From Halomonas colorata (GTDB taxonomy: Bacteria > Pseudomonadota > Gammaproteobacteria > Pseudomonadales > Halomonadaceae): DNA of 58,374 nucleotides. The position numbers and the translations under genes are program-made. The stretch lies in the NCBI RefSeq assembly GCF_014897985.1, contig NZ_JABUZA010000030.1, forward strand, positions 1 to 58,374. Reading direction: 5' to 3'. Below the pieces are notes generated by a model, which made no database searches, was not told the origin of the DNA, and was given only the letters and a program-made list of their open reading frames with translations. Positions 22,793-31,150 of this stretch are shown here, piece after piece (positions within the stretch are counted from its first letter, which is position 1; every line of letters starts with the position of its first letter).

Positions 22793-24976
22793 TTACTTAG
22801 CTCGAGCCGCCCGCGCGGCGTGAAGCTTCTTGTAGCTTTCAATCAAACGTTGATGACGTTCCAGGCCTTCTAACTGCATGTTAGTGGGTGTTAGACCATG
22901 GAAACGCACTTCACCGCTTACCGAGCCCACAACCGCCGCCATGGTCTCTTCGCCAAACATGCGCTGGAAGTTGGGCAGGTAGTCGTCGATTTCAAGCTCA
23001 TCGTCGAGCGCGATTTCCAACACCGCGTTCACTGCCTGGTAGAACAGGCCACGTTCGACGGTGTTGTCGTTGTACTGCAAGAACATCTGTACGCAGTCCA
23101 GCGCCTCTTCATGACGGCCAAGCGCCAGATAGATCAGCAGTTTCAGCTCGAGAATGGTGAGCTGGCCCCAAACGGTGTTCTCGTCGAACTCGATGCCGAT
23201 CAACGTGATGATATCGGCGTGGTCATCCATCTGGCTCTCTTCAAGGCGCTCGACCAGATTGAGCAGCTGGTCATCCTCCAGGCGGTGCAGGTTGAGGATA
23301 TCCTCGCGGTAATCGAGCGCTTTATTGGTGTTGTCCCAGATCAGATCCTCGATCGGGTACACTTCGGAGTAGCCCGGCACCAAAATGCGGCACACCGGTG
23401 CGCCGAGGTCTTCGTGAACCGACATATACACCTCGGCCCCCAGCTCCTCGAAGATGCCGAACAGCGTTTCAGCCTCTTCTTCGTTGGTGCCGGAGAAGTC
23501 CCATTCACTGAACTCGAAATCGGCCTTGGCGCTGAAGAAGCGCCAGGAAACCACGCCCACCGAGTCGATGAAGTGCTCGACAAAGTTGTTGGGCTCGGAC
23601 ACCGTCTGCGAATTGAAGGTGGGTAGCGGCAAGTCGTTGAGACCTTCGAAACTGCGCCCCTGCAAAAGTTCGGTCAGGCTGCGCTCGAGCGCCACTTCAA
23701 AGCTTGGGTGGGCGCCGAAGGAGGCGAAAACGCCGCCGGTGCGCGGGTTCATCAACGTCACACACATCACCGGGAACTGCCCGCCCATGGAGGCGTCTTT
23801 CACCAGCACCGGGAAGCCCTGGGCCTCTAGCGCCTTGATGCCTTCTACAATGCTGGGGTATTTCGCGAGCACATCCTGCGGCACGTCCGGCAGGGTCAGT
23901 TCTTGCTCAAGAATCTCGCGCTTCACCGCCCGCTCGAAGATTTCCGACAGGCATTGCACCTGGGCTTCCACCAGCGTGTTGCCCGCGCTCATGCCATTGC
24001 TCAGGAACAGGTTTTCAATCAGATTCGAGGGGAAGTAAACCGTCTCGCCATCCGACTGACGCACAAAGGGTAGCGAGACGATCCCGCGGTCTTCCCGCCC
24101 GGAATTGGTATCGATCAGGTTGGAGCCTGCAAGCTCGCCTTCCGGGTTGTAGATGGCAAGACAGTGCTCGTCGAGGATTTCTTCGGGCAGTTCGTCGTTT
24201 GGCCCAGGCTTGAACCACTTCTCATTGGGGTAGTGCACGAAGTCGCTACCCGCGATTTCTTCACCAAAGAACTGGTCGTTATAGAAGAAGTTGCAGCTCA
24301 AGCGCTCGATAAACTCTCCGAGCGCCGAGCACAGTGCACTCTCCTTGGTCGCGCCTTTACCGTTGGTAAAGCACATGGGTGAGGCCGCATCGCGAATATG
24401 CAGCGACCACACGTGGGGCACGATATTGCGCCAGGAAGCGATCTCGATCTTCATGCCAAGCTCGGCCAGCAGCGCGCTCATATTGGCGATGGTATCTTCA
24501 AGGGGTAAGTCCTTCCCCTCGATATAAGTGCGCTCGCTGCCTTCCGGCGCGCCCATCAGCAGCGCCTGGGAATCCTCATCGATATTCTCGACGACCTCGA
24601 TCTGAAACTCAGGTCCAGTTTGAACGACCTTCTTGACCGTGCAACGGTCAATCGAGCGCAGGATGCCTTGACGATCTTTCTCGGAAATATCGTCGGGAAG
24701 CTCGACCTGAATCTTGAAGATCTGCTTGTAGCGGTCTTCCGGGTCGACGATGTTGTTCTGGGAAAGGCGGATATTCTCGGTAGGAATGTCCCGCGCGTTG
24801 CAGTACACCTTCACGAAGTAGGCCGCGCACATGGCGGATGACGCCAGGAAGTAGTCGAACGGACCAGGCGCCGAGCCGTCGCCCTTGTAGCGAATCGGCT
24901 GGTCTGAAATAACGGTGAAGTCGTCGAATTTAGCCTCCAGGCGGAGGTTATCGAGATAGTTGACTTTGATTTCCAT
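22793..24976 (-). CDS. ycaO: OsmC-YcaO fusion protein
   Basis: A 727-residue two-domain protein. Residues 1 to about 140 are OsmC-like, with the two cysteines typical of thiol peroxidases of this family (SAMCAAYF and DRCTVKKV). Residues about 150-560 are a YcaO ATP-grasp-like cyclodehydratase domain, with ATP/Mg motifs SALGEFIERL, CLSEIFERAVKRE and FEVALERSLTELLQG. The C-terminal 160 residues are helical with repeats like TPR (LIYLALGRHEEALDCVQMFL). E. coli YcaO lacks the OsmC part and has been linked to beta-methylthiolation of ribosomal protein S12. No precursor peptide or SagB-like gene is nearby, so a housekeeping role is favoured over peptide-antibiotic synthesis. Confidence 0.88.
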   Translation of the reverse strand: MEIKVNYLDNLRLEAKFDDFTVISDQPIRYKGDGSAPGPFDYFLASSAMCAAYFVKVYCNARDIPTENIRLSQNNIVDPEDRYKQIFKIQVELPDDISEKDRQGILRSIDRCTVKKVVQTGPEFQIEVVENIDEDSQALLMGAPEGSERTYIEGKDLPLEDTIANMSALLAELGMKIEIASWRNIVPHVWSLHIRDAASPMCFTNGKGATKESALCSALGEFIERLSCNFFYNDQFFGEEIAGSDFVHYPNEKWFKPGPNDELPEEILDEHCLAIYNPEGELAGSNLIDTNSGREDRGIVSLPFVRQSDGETVYFPSNLIENLFLSNGMSAGNTLVEAQVQCLSEIFERAVKREILEQELTLPDVPQDVLAKYPSIVEGIKALEAQGFPVLVKDASMGGQFPVMCVTLMNPRTGGVFASFGAHPSFEVALERSLTELLQGRSFEGLNDLPLPTFNSQTVSEPNNFVEHFIDSVGVVSWRFFSAKADFEFSEWDFSGTNEEEAETLFGIFEELGAEVYMSVHEDLGAPVCRILVPGYSEVYPIEDLIWDNTNKALDYREDILNLHRLEDDQLLNLVERLEESQMDDHADIITLIGIEFDENTVWGQLTILELKLLIYLALGRHEEALDCVQMFLQYNDNTVERGLFYQAVNAVLEIALDDELEIDDYLPNFQRMFGEETMAAVVGSVSGEVRFHGLTPTNMQLEGLERHQRLIESYKKLHAARAARAK

Positions 24977-25106
24977 GAGCGGGCATCCGGAGCAATGAGT
25001 GTGCCTGGGCTGTTAAAACTGAGTCTTTATAAACAGGGCCCTTGGCGAATTGCCGCCCATTATCCAGTTTTTGACCCGCTTCGTCTTGGTAAGTCTCGTT
25101 AAGTGC

Positions 25107-25991
25107 TTATTCAGCGCTGAGCAGAAATGCCAATGCTTCGTCCAGCAGCACCTCAGGAATTTCTTCAGCAATATAGTGGCCGCAGGGCAGCGCCTTGCCT
25201 TCAACCTGAGTCGCCACCTTGTGCCATTCGCTGAGTGCATCAAAGTTGGCTTCAATCGCGCCTTCAGCGCCCCACATCACTTTTAACGGGCAGGTAAGTT
25301 TTACACCTGCGTCGATATCGGCCTGATCGTGGACTAAGTCGATCGTGGCGCTGGCGCGGTAGTCGCCGCAGATGCCGGTTGCGGTGCCGGGCAGTGCCAG
25401 GCACCGCTCGTATTCCGCCAGGGCTTCCGAGGTAAACGGTGTCATCCCGGCACTGCGCGCGCCCATCACACTTTTAAGGTATTGGGTGGGGTCGCTATTG
25501 ATCAGCATTTCGGGCAGGGGCTGGGGGCGAATCAGGAAGAACCAGTGCCAGTAACTGCGTGCAAACGCCTCATTGGTGCCGCGATACATGGCAAGGGTGG
25601 GCGCAATATCCAGAAACACCATGCGCTCAACGCGCTGGGCATAGTCAACGCCCAAGCGGTGGGCGACCCGCGCGCCGCGATCATGCGCCAGCACCTTGAA
25701 GCGCTCGAACCCCAGACCACTCATCAGCTCGGCCATATCGGTCGCCATAGTGCGCTTGGAATAATTGAGATGCTCGACGTCATCGTCGGGTTTGCCGCTA
25801 TCGCCGTAGCCGCGCAAGTCGCCAGCAATGACGGTGAAGTGCTGGGCAAGCGACTCAGCCACCTTATGCCAAATCACATGGGTTTGCGGGTGGCCGTGAA
25901 GTAGCAGGAGTGCGGGGCCGTTCCCGCCCATGCGAAAGGCGATCTCGACGCCGTTGACCTGACGGGTGTGTTTTTCATAGCGGGTAAACAT
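25107..25991 (-). CDS. Haloacetate (fluoroacetate) dehalogenase-like alpha/beta hydrolase
   Basis: Predicted to hydrolyse haloacetate to glycolate and halide, or a similar ester or carbon-halogen bond. From ATG 25991 (AGGAG 7 bases upstream) it has 294 residues; an in-frame extension upstream to 26291 overlaps the regulator gene and is rejected. It shows the set of residues of fluoroacetate dehalogenases: nucleophile Asp104 in HDRGARVAH, carboxylate-binding Arg105 and Arg108, halide-pocket His149-Trp150 in YWHWFFL, Tyr211 in GDYRAS, and His272 in CGHYIAEE. A soluble epoxide hydrolase would share the fold but not the DRxxR and HW pair. It lies 64 bases downstream of a TetR gene on the same strand, probably one unit. 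Confidence 0.82.
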   Translation of the reverse strand: MFTRYEKHTRQVNGVEIAFRMGGNGPALLLLHGHPQTHVIWHKVAESLAQHFTVIAGDLRGYGDSGKPDDDVEHLNYSKRTMATDMAELMSGLGFERFKVLAHDRGARVAHRLGVDYAQRVERMVFLDIAPTLAMYRGTNEAFARSYWHWFFLIRPQPLPEMLINSDPTQYLKSVMGARSAGMTPFTSEALAEYERCLALPGTATGICGDYRASATIDLVHDQADIDAGVKLTCPLKVMWGAEGAIEANFDALSEWHKVATQVEGKALPCGHYIAEEIPEVLLDEALAFLLSAE

Positions 25992-26055
25992 GGCGGACTC
26001 CTGCACGGAATAAATAAGCACACCAGGCAGTCTACGCCACCTCAAGGATAACTCG

Positions 26056-26649
26056 TCAGCCCGCAGGCGGAGTGAGCACCTGTTCGAATAACAGCGTCTC
26101 AAAGACTTCCATGGGCGCTTCTGACTTAAGCGTTTTGGCGCGTAGAATGGCCCCTTCCCAGCCGCAGAGAATAAAGCTTGCCAGCCGATGCGCATCCAGC
26201 GCTTTTGGGAGTAAGCCCTGGGCTTGGGCATCCTGTAAACAGCGCGCAAAACGCTCTTCCCAGCGTTGGAAGGCGCTGTTAAGCGCTTCACGAAAACGGT
26301 CGCTTTGACCGGCCAGTTCCTGGCCTAAATTACCAATCAGACAACCGGTCGCATGGTCGCACTCGCGCATGTACGTTCGGCCAGCGGCAAAGTAACGCTG
26401 CAAGCGCTCTAGCGGTGGCGTCTTCGAATCTTCAAGCAGGGCCACTAAACTCTCATCGTAATCATTGGCAAAGCGCTCAATGACCGCCAACCCAAAATCT
26501 TCTTTACTGGAGAAGTAATGGTAAAACGACCCTTTAGGCACGTCGCACGCTTTAAGAACGGCATTGATGCCCGTTGCGTTATACCCTTGCTGGGCAATCA
26601 GCTCGGCACCGGTATCAATTAACTTATCGCGGGTGGCGGTGTTTTTCAT
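26056..26649 (-). CDS. TetR family transcriptional regulator
   Basis: 197 residues. The N-terminal helix-turn-helix is clear: IAQQGYNATGINAVLKACDVPKG followed by SFYHYFSSKEDFGLAVI. The C-terminal ligand domain (residues about 80-190) includes GCLIGNLGQELAG, as in NemR/AcuR-type proteins. It could repress the dehalogenase-like gene immediately downstream, the divergent RND efflux operon, or both; the 134-bp divergent region has no palindrome that I can call with confidence. Confidence 0.9.
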   Translation of the reverse strand: MKNTATRDKLIDTGAELIAQQGYNATGINAVLKACDVPKGSFYHYFSSKEDFGLAVIERFANDYDESLVALLEDSKTPPLERLQRYFAAGRTYMRECDHATGCLIGNLGQELAGQSDRFREALNSAFQRWEERFARCLQDAQAQGLLPKALDAHRLASFILCGWEGAILRAKTLKSEAPMEVFETLLFEQVLTPPAG

Positions 26650-26783
26650 ACGCGTAAAAAAGACTCGTGGGTCGGCAATTATTCCAATGTGGATAGATCA
26701 CGCCATTAAAAAGCCGCAGATACTACCGGCTTGCGAAGGGTTGCACGCTATTTTCATAATGCTTACCCAATCGCTGCGAACCA
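26650..26783. promoter_or_regulatory. Divergent promoter region between tetR and the RND operon
   Basis: Non-coding, AT-rich, and flanked by divergent starts at 26649 and 26784 (or 26847), so both promoters must lie here. No consensus -35/-10 pair or convincing inverted repeat was seen by eye. Confidence 0.5.
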
Positions 26784-28055
26784 ATGCGTGATGCTAGCAT
26801 GATACGCTTGTTTGTCTGGAATTTTCGCTCTTACGACGGATACCCCGTGTTGATAAAATCGCTTAGCTCTTGTTCCTCATCCCAACAGGGTCGTATTCGT
26901 TTTGGCGCCGTGGCAGCCCTGCTGGTTTTTGCGGTTGGCTTGGCCAGCGCCTGGTGGATTATTAGCCAGCCACCGCGTATTGAGCGACGTCCACCGCCAC
27001 AACCAACGCCACCGGTGGTCGATGTCATCACGCTTACCCAAAGCACCCAGTCGCCTGCCCTCAGCGGTTTTGGCCGCGTTGAAGCCGAGCAGACCGCTAT
27101 GCTGGCAAGCCGCGTGGCAGGCCAACTGGAGCGCTTTGCTGAAAACGTGCTGCCCGGTCAGGTCGTCGAGGAAGGCGCGCCGGTTGCGTATATCGATCAG
27201 GCTGATTTACGCCTGACACTTGAAGATGCCGAAGCCCAGCTAAGCAACGCACAAGCCCAGCTTGCGCTGGAAAATGCTGAGCAGCAGCGGGCACGCAGCG
27301 AATATGAATCGTTTGGCCGTCAGCTGTCAGCCGAGCGGCGCGCTTTGGTGCTGCGTGAACCTCAGCTGCGCCAGGCCCAGGCCCAACTGACCCAAGCGCG
27401 CGTAGTGCGTGACCAGGCAGCGCTCAATCTGGAGCGGGCCACGCTTATCGCGCCTTGGCGGGCCATGGTCCAGGAGCGCCTGGTGGGCGCGGGCAGCCTT
27501 CTCAGCCAGGGAACCGAGATCCTTAATCTTGTCGGCGTCGAACAGTTCTGGGTACGCGCCTCGTTGCCCGGCGATGCGCTTGAGTGGCTGGAGCCTGGCA
27601 GCGCGGTCAGCCTTTCAAGCCGAGGCTGGCCCATCGATGCCACCCGTCAGGGAACGCTGATCTCCATTTTGCCCAATCTTGAAGAAAGCGGCCTGCAGGC
27701 ACAGCTGTTGATCGCCGTCGATGACCCGCTAGCGCTGGATACCGATGGCCCGGCACTGCGCCTGGGCGATATCATGCGCGTGTCGTTTCAGACCCAGTCC
27801 CATGAAGAATTGATTGCACTGCCCTCGGCTGCATTGCGCCCTGGCGAGCGTGTCTGGTGGGTGGATGAAGAGGGCCAACTGCATAGCAGCATCGTAACGC
27901 TTGCTTATCGCGGAGAAGAGCAAGCCCTGGTGCGTAGCGGCCTGCAGGCCGGCCAACGGGTTGTCACCTCAGGACTCGCCCAACCCCGTGAAGGCCAGCA
28001 GGTACGCATTCGCCAGCGCGGCGATACCCCGGCAAGCGATAGGGAGAATATCTGA
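26784..28055 (+). CDS. RND efflux periplasmic adaptor (membrane fusion protein)
   Basis: Links an inner-membrane RND pump to an outer-membrane channel. Up to 423 residues, with one N-terminal membrane anchor (AALLVFAVGLASAWWII), a proline-rich linker, a lipoyl half (FGRVEAEQTAMLASRVAGQLERF), an alpha-hairpin of about residues 130-215 rich in Gln, Glu and Ala, a second lipoyl half (LIAPWRAMVQERLVGAGSLL) and a beta-barrel domain. The start is uncertain: ATG 26784 and ATG 26799 lack a ribosome binding site, and GTG 26847 (CGGA 7 bases upstream) would begin 20 residues before the anchor. It overlaps the pump gene by one base (TGATG). Confidence 0.88.
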   Translation: MRDASMIRLFVWNFRSYDGYPVLIKSLSSCSSSQQGRIRFGAVAALLVFAVGLASAWWIISQPPRIERRPPPQPTPPVVDVITLTQSTQSPALSGFGRVEAEQTAMLASRVAGQLERFAENVLPGQVVEEGAPVAYIDQADLRLTLEDAEAQLSNAQAQLALENAEQQRARSEYESFGRQLSAERRALVLREPQLRQAQAQLTQARVVRDQAALNLERATLIAPWRAMVQERLVGAGSLLSQGTEILNLVGVEQFWVRASLPGDALEWLEPGSAVSLSSRGWPIDATRQGTLISILPNLEESGLQAQLLIAVDDPLALDTDGPALRLGDIMRVSFQTQSHEELIALPSAALRPGERVWWVDEEGQLHSSIVTLAYRGEEQALVRSGLQAGQRVVTSGLAQPREGQQVRIRQRGDTPASDRENI

Positions 28056-31000
28056 TGCGCCGCGGCCCGCTTGCCTGGATGATCGACCATGGCGTTGCGC
28101 CTAACCTTCTGATGCTGCTGTTTATTGTGGGTGGCCTTATGGCCTCGCTCGCGATTAAAAAGGAAGTCTTCCCTGAGTTTGAAATTGAAATCGTTCAGGT
28201 CAGCATCAGCTATCCCGGCGCTACCCCAGAGGACGTAGAGCAAAGCCTGCTGCTGCCCGTTGAGGCGGCGGTGTCGAATGTAGAAGGTATTGATGAGCTG
28301 ACATCAACCGCTGGCGAAGGCAGCGGTATGGTCAGCGCGACACTGATTGATGGCGTTGACGTGATGCGCGTTTATCAGGATATTCAGCAGTCGGTTAATG
28401 CGATCACTACGCTGCCCAACGCCGCCGACCCGCCACGTTTCACGCTGGCCGGGCGCTCACGCAGCGTGGTAAGCCTTCAGGTTTATGGGTCGGTAGGGCT
28501 CGCTGCGCTTCACGATGCCGCTGAAGATATCCGGGCCGAACTTCAGGCCGTAGAGGGCATTTCGCGAGCGGAGCTTTCCGGAAACCGTGAACGGGAAATT
28601 CAGATTCATCTGGATGAAGAAGCCATTGAACGCTTTGGGCTTGATCACCAGCAGCTTGCCGCGCGTATCGGCGAAGAAGCCTTGGACTTGGCAAGCGGGC
28701 AGCTAACCACCGCCGAAGGCGAATGGCTGGTTCGCTACCAAGGGCGGCGCAACAGCGCGGCTGAATTTGCCGACCTGCCGATTCTCACCACCGCTCAAGG
28801 GTCACCTATTCTGCTGGGGGATATTGCCGACGTCAGCAACGGCTTTGCGGAAACCGACCGGGAAGAGTTCTATAACGGAGAGCCGGGCCTGTCGGTCGAT
28901 ATCTATCAGATTGGTCACCAAACGCCGACCAGCATTTCAGAAGCGGTTTACGGCGAGTTGGAGCACCTGCGGGCAGCGCTTCCGCCCGGGGTTAGCCTGG
29001 ATGTCTCGCGCGACAGTTCTGAAATATACGAAGACCGTCTTAGCCTGCTGTTGAAAAACGCCTGGATGGGACTGGCGCTCGTACTGGTGTTGATGGCGCT
29101 GTTTCTTGAAGCGCGGCTGGCCTTTTGGGTAACCCTGGGCATTCCGACAGCATTCTTGGGGGCCATGCTGTTTCTTCCCTGGATCGGCGTATCGCTAAAC
29201 ATGATGTCGATGTTTGCCTTCATCATTGCGCTGGGGATCGTGGTCGACGACGCGATTATGGTCGGCGAAAACATCTACAGCTATCGTGAAGAAGGCTACT
29301 CGCTGCGCGATGCGGCGGTAAAAGGTGCCAGCGAAATTGCCGTGCCGCTGACCTTTGCCATCTTGTCGAATATCGTCGCGTTTCTACCGCTGCTGTTTTT
29401 ACCCGGCTTTTTGGGCATGCTGTTTGCGACCGTGCCGGTCGTGGTCATCACCGTGTTTCTGATTTCCTGGGCAGAAGCGCTGTTTATTCTCCCCGCGCAC
29501 CTGGCCCACAGCCGCAAGCCGCGTGAAACACCGGCCTGGCAGCGGCCACTGGAAGCGGTGCGTCAACGCATGCAGAGCGGCTTACACCACTTTACCTACC
29601 GCCAGTTTGAGCCTTTTCTACAGCGTGCGCTCAATCAGCGCCTGCTAAGCGTCGCGCTAGGAGTAGCGGTGCTGGTCGTGGCTCTCGCCTGGATAATGAG
29701 CGGGCGGCTGGGTTTCTCGCTGATGCCCCGCGCGGAGTCGGATCAGGTTCAAGCAACCGTCACGCTGCCCATTGGCACCAACATCAGCGTTAGCCGGGAG
29801 CTTAGTCAGCAGTTGCTTAATGCCGCTCAGACATTGAGCGAGCAGGAAGACACGCTCAGCTTTAGCAGCACGCGCAGCCGCCTAGACGGCGAAGAGCTAC
29901 AGGTCAGGCTTGATATCGCAAATGATAGCCTGGAAGCCTGGCCACCCTCGCGTATTGCGCGTGAGTGGCGCACGCTTGCCGGAGACTTGGTCGGCGCTCA
30001 GTCGGTGCGTTTTGAATCCGATTTTGGAGGCCCCGGCAGTGGCGCGGCGCTTAGCCTACGTCTGTCTCACCCCGACACTCAGGTGCTTGAAGCGGCCGCT
30101 TCACGGCTTGCCGATGAGCTGGGTGAGTACGGGCTAACCGATATCGATAGCGGTATTGGCGATGGTAAGCCGCAGCTGGAAATGCGCCTTTCCGCAGAAG
30201 GTCGGGCGCTGGGCCTTACCGGCAGCGACTTGGCCCAGGCACTGCGTGGCCCCTTGCAGGGTGCTACCGCTGTTGAGCAGTTTGTCGGGCGCCGCGAGAT
30301 TAGTGTGGAAGTTCGCTTGCCAGAAGCCGACCGCGATAGCTTAAACGAGCTTTACCGCATGCCCGTTCGCACGCCGGACGGGCTTAGCGTGCCGCTTTCC
30401 CGCGTGGCGGATATTACCCTCAGCCAGGCCTCCAGCAGCCTACAGCGTATTGATGGCCGACGGATCATTACCGTGACGGCCGATGCCGAAGGTGATAGAA
30501 CCATTAATCAGGTGTTGGCAACACTGCAGGAAGACGTTTTCCCGATACTTGAGAACACCTGGCCAGGGCTTGAGGTCAGCTTGGGCGGGCGCCAGCAGGA
30601 TACCGCTGACAACCTTGCTACGCTGCGCACCGCCATGTGGCTTATGCTGGCGGCCCTCTACGCGCTGTTGGCAATTCCGTTCAGGAGCTATCTGCAGCCT
30701 TTGCTGGTGCTTGCGGCGATCCCCTTTGGTATTGTCGGTGCGGTGATGGGGCATATCATCATGGGGTTTGGGCTTTCGATTATCAGCCTGCTGGGTATGC
30801 TGGCGCTCTCCGGGGTGGTGATCAATGACGCTCTGGTGCTGATCGATTACGCCAACCGCAAGCGGCGCGAAGGCATGGCCCCGCGGGAAGCCATTGTAGC
30901 GGCGGCCACCCGGCGTTTACGTCCTATCATGATGACCACCCTAACCACCTTTTTAGGTCTGGCGCCGATGATTCTCGAAACCTCCCGCCAGGCGCGCTTC

Positions 31001-31150
31001 ATGATCCCGATGGCCATATCGCTTGGCTTTGGGATGATTTTTGCGACCGCTATTTTGCTGGTTCTGGTGCCGTGTCTCTATCTGGGCATGGAGAACTGGC
31101 GCGAGCGATTGAGCATGCCACGTCAACCTGGCCAGGAAGGCACCACCTGA
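28055..31150 (+). CDS. RND family efflux pump (AcrB/HAE1 class)
   Basis: Proton-driven trimeric inner-membrane pump, 1031 residues with the 12-helix layout. Visible are the first helix region (NLLMLLFIVGGLMASL), LGIVVDDAIMVGENIYSY in TM4 with the paired aspartates of the proton relay, and GMLALSGVVINDALVLIDYAN in the second half. The docking-domain text resembles heavy-metal/multidrug pumps of the AcrB superfamily, closer to the ones annotated 'efflux RND transporter permease' than to AcrB itself. Substrates cannot be read from sequence. No TolC-like channel gene is adjacent. Start and stop both overlap neighbours in the TGATG style, so adaptor, pump and sensor kinase are translated together. 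Confidence 0.93.
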   Translation: MRRGPLAWMIDHGVAPNLLMLLFIVGGLMASLAIKKEVFPEFEIEIVQVSISYPGATPEDVEQSLLLPVEAAVSNVEGIDELTSTAGEGSGMVSATLIDGVDVMRVYQDIQQSVNAITTLPNAADPPRFTLAGRSRSVVSLQVYGSVGLAALHDAAEDIRAELQAVEGISRAELSGNREREIQIHLDEEAIERFGLDHQQLAARIGEEALDLASGQLTTAEGEWLVRYQGRRNSAAEFADLPILTTAQGSPILLGDIADVSNGFAETDREEFYNGEPGLSVDIYQIGHQTPTSISEAVYGELEHLRAALPPGVSLDVSRDSSEIYEDRLSLLLKNAWMGLALVLVLMALFLEARLAFWVTLGIPTAFLGAMLFLPWIGVSLNMMSMFAFIIALGIVVDDAIMVGENIYSYREEGYSLRDAAVKGASEIAVPLTFAILSNIVAFLPLLFLPGFLGMLFATVPVVVITVFLISWAEALFILPAHLAHSRKPRETPAWQRPLEAVRQRMQSGLHHFTYRQFEPFLQRALNQRLLSVALGVAVLVVALAWIMSGRLGFSLMPRAESDQVQATVTLPIGTNISVSRELSQQLLNAAQTLSEQEDTLSFSSTRSRLDGEELQVRLDIANDSLEAWPPSRIAREWRTLAGDLVGAQSVRFESDFGGPGSGAALSLRLSHPDTQVLEAAASRLADELGEYGLTDIDSGIGDGKPQLEMRLSAEGRALGLTGSDLAQALRGPLQGATAVEQFVGRREISVEVRLPEADRDSLNELYRMPVRTPDGLSVPLSRVADITLSQASSSLQRIDGRRIITVTADAEGDRTINQVLATLQEDVFPILENTWPGLEVSLGGRQQDTADNLATLRTAMWLMLAALYALLAIPFRSYLQPLLVLAAIPFGIVGAVMGHIIMGFGLSIISLLGMLALSGVVINDALVLIDYANRKRREGMAPREAIVAAATRRLRPIMMTTLTTFLGLAPMILETSRQARFMIPMAISLGFGMIFATAILLVLVPCLYLGMENWRERLSMPRQPGQEGTT

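Noticed and set aside
22793..24976. YcaO gene as part of a thiazole/oxazole-modified peptide cluster
   Set aside because: No short precursor gene, dehydrogenase or exporter lies beside it; neighbours are a serine hydrolase and a dehalogenase-like gene.
26056..26291. In-frame N-terminal extension of the haloacetate dehalogenase-like gene
   Set aside because: The extra 100 residues overlap the TetR gene on the same strand in another frame; AGGAG before ATG 25991 and family length give the shorter form.
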